A DNA stretch of 64,000 bases, from the NCBI GenBank assembly GCA_947167075.1, contig CAMVGR010000001.1, positions 1 to 64,000 of the forward strand, read 5' to 3'. The notes under the pieces are model-generated. The model saw only the letters and a list, made by a program, of their open reading frames with translations, was not told the DNA's origin and searched no databases. The stretch is from an uncultured Bacteroidales bacterium. GTDB lineage: Bacteria; Bacteroidota; Bacteroidia; Bacteroidales; P3. The position numbers and the translations under genes were made by a program. This document shows positions 63,401-64,000 of this stretch, one piece after another; within the stretch, counting starts at the first letter, position 1; each line of letters starts with the position of its first letter.

Positions 63401-64000
63401 CAGTTTCTTGCAGCCGAGGAAAGGCGAGGCCCCCACTTCGGTGAGGCCTTGCGGGATGACGGCAGACTTGATCTGTGTGCATCCCTCGAAAGCACCGCTG
63501 CCGAGAGAGATGAGTGTGGCGGGAAGTGGCAGGGTGTCGAATTCGCGTACCTGGTCGCACCCGTAGAAGCAGTAGGTAGGGATAGTCAGCACCGAGTCGC
63601 CAAACACCACATGGCGCAGGTTGCCGCTCTTGCCAAAGAGCGAGATGTAGCTGATGCTGTCGGGGGTATAGTAGTCGTAGACGAGGCGCAGGTCGCTACA
63701 ATTGTAGTAGACTTGGCGCAGGTTGCCGGCGAATTTGATGTCGCTACGCCTCGGCATTATCACCGTGTCGAGCGTGGAGGGGAGGGTGAGAGTGTCGACA
63801 GCGTAGACCCAAACGGGCAACATGCTCTTCACACCTTCGCCCACTATCAGGTGGTCTATTTCGATGTCGATAGAGGCGTTTTTATTATAGGCAACTGTCG
63901 CGAACAAGTCATAATTACTCGGCGACGTATAACGTACCGAGGTGCCGGCATTATTGGTGTCGATGATCCATGTGCAGGCGACGGCATTATAGTAGATTCT
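60482..64000 (-). CDS. Giant BspA/InlB-repeat surface protein with type IX sorting domain (5' end missing)
   Basis: The frame is open to the right edge; 1172 residues are visible, and the ATG/TTG-like start near 63907 is internal. From the N-terminal side: BspA-type leucine-rich repeats (FEGCTQIKSAVIPQGLTEVG, FRNCQDLDSLWMPSTLQWIG), then seven divergent InlB B-repeats of about 68 residues, then a type A T9SS sorting domain of about 70 residues (MEVYLYDAVGRRIADRH...SAGIYLLQVDG). Probably an exported adhesin that uses SprA. Has its own terminator downstream. Confidence 0.88.
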   Translation of the reverse strand, partial: RIYYNAVACTWIIDTNNAGTSVRYTSPSNYDLFATVAYNKNASIDIEIDHLIVGEGVKSMLPVWVYAVDTLTLPSTLDTVIMPRRSDIKFAGNLRQVYYNCSDLRLVYDYYTPDSISYISLFGKSGNLRHVVFGDSVLTIPTYCFYGCDQVREFDTLPLPATLISLGSGAFEGCTQIKSAVIPQGLTEVGASPFLGCKKLKKITYNATESVYYGDLSLPNLDRSYTPNSALTYNNVAKFNARKSKVALADLLPPVDTITIGPGVRNIPPCFFGFPWNQLLDTNAFDRTVYINNQSTSLQTIGNGAFANMVLENAESLFSDSLQYIDQAAFMNTSGLHNVRLPEGCQYIGAGAFRNCQDLDSLWMPSTLQWIGTDAFLLDSSLSYLYYDCDSLGIDHVEPSSCTPFGNTVNLHSIDFGPNVRYLTEGIFYNAEGLERLELPEGLLEIGNYCFYMKVSDTPQNTGGDSSIPTDLSVAEPEPLNVVIIISGFISGKVDTASLHYVSLPTTLQNIGQYAFGVNIGSHLDTIVCRGTEPSTMGVWAMSTNLADEVWYISPMNVFDDSVFSNAVLMVPCGAKSNYENYSQLKPKPDPSGGFYTLKGKNYYYEYTWEDAHPTWADFQHIEEQTPYKVVLTVNVDTMGTAEWECSTGGVQLTATPAPSHRFLQWSDGSTDNPRTISLVSDTALEAQFAWGVIYTVSVSSSNSSHGSVTGSGSFIQESIDTLTATANYGYHFSQWSDGNSDNPRYLTVLDNTTLTATFLPNQYTLEVECDDEQGTVSGDGSYDYNTSHSISATPAEGYHFTHWSDGNTDNPRSVTLTQDTTFTALFDINVYTLTVTAGEHGSVSDGGDYEHGTEVTLTATPDEGYHFSQWSDGSTDNPHTITLTADLSISATFAPNRYAIDVIAGDGGSAVASSDSADYGTTITLTATADEGHHFSLWQDGNTDNPRTATIVCDTQFVAIFERNSYSVSVSCESEQGEVTGSNTYLYGDTATLTATAAEHWHFVQWSDGDKHNPRLVVVTADLSLEATFALDQYTVTVTSADPSMGTANGGGKVNYGEEALLTATAKSGYHFDHWQDGNSDNPRTITVNSDTVFTAYFEANEPEGIADVYNEAGISVRVQDGHIVVQGAEGMEVYLYDAVGRRIADRHQHLSAGIYLLQVDGLPARRVVVM
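60695..62120 (-). repeat. Seven divergent InlB B-repeats inside the surface protein
   Basis: Each unit of about 68 residues contains G-(Y/H)-HF-x-x-W-x-DG-(N/S)-x-DNPR and ends in a (L/F)xAxF strand; e.g. GYHFSQWSDGNSDNPR, GYHFTHWSDGNTDNPR, GHHFSLWQDGNTDNPR, GYHFDHWQDGNSDNPR. The borders are approximate. The units differ at many positions, so this is an old expansion, not a recent slippage array. Confidence 0.8.

Overview
The window is a chromosomal segment of a Bacteroidota bacterium, almost certainly order Bacteroidales. Evidence: Bacteroidota-type promoters (TTTG, about 19 nt, then TAnnTTTGC) precede many genes; a complete sprA (type IX secretion/gliding protein) follows ruvA; two surface proteins end in type IX sorting domains; there is a Bacteroidota-type TGS/uridine-kinase fusion and a menaquinone-only MenA/MenG pair. 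The genes look moderately GC-rich and the intergenic regions very AT-rich. No rRNA, tRNA, CRISPR array, transposase, integrase or prophage gene was recognised.

Layout. 1-317: start of a secreted protein that leaves the window. 743-5764 (minus): translation operon thrS-infC-rpmI-rplT-rplS, followed by a tyrosine phosphatase and a PurL-like fragment; infC has no usual start codon and probably uses AUA. 6127-9445 (minus): aspS-menA-menG. 9638-13291 (plus): aminopeptidase P and a nucleoside kinase. 13457-13786: AraC remnant. 13783-29717 (minus): a long run containing M64 peptidase, beta-helix lipoprotein, ruvA, sprA, TPR, DedA, sufS, recN and aroK. 30088-31633 (plus): tsaC-panC. 31735-35053 (minus): aroQ, an ECF sigma factor, a probable anti-sigma protein and two outer-membrane proteins. 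35518-37479 (plus): cardiolipin synthase-like protein and a CDP-alcohol phosphatidyltransferase. 37620-38507: lipoprotein with an apparent frameshift. 38683-46337: gdhA, then a porin/permease/DUF4491/radical SAM/nadB operon. 46338-50382: LysE exporter, BspA-like T9SS cargo and a lone methylmalonyl-CoA mutase large subunit. 50917-53239: a HincII-like restriction-modification pair, AT-rich and probably acquired. 53744-59899: a phosphatase-fold protein, an EF-hand membrane protein, rpmF-yceD, a flavoprotein and a universal stress protein. 60482-64000: a very large BspA/InlB-repeat T9SS cargo, cut by the right edge.

The most unusual feature is a family of intergenic elements. Six copies (starting near 11310, 35327, 40295, 45964, 50686 and 60200) have the same plan: four 11-bp direct repeats (consensus GATGAGTAAGA), exactly 20 nt of spacer, a 20-nt core close to GTTTTACAGGGTGTTACAAA, and a T-rich tail. 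Two further copies (540 and 29837) have a different 11-mer (TGCATGTACGG), again four units, 20 or 22 nt of spacer and a related core (GAATTACAGGTGTTTATAAT). All eight lie 120-420 bp upstream of a start codon and point away from that gene. I do not recognise this element. The second point of interest is a 114-nt imperfect palindrome in the leader of the HincII-like operon that can fold in two alternative ways.
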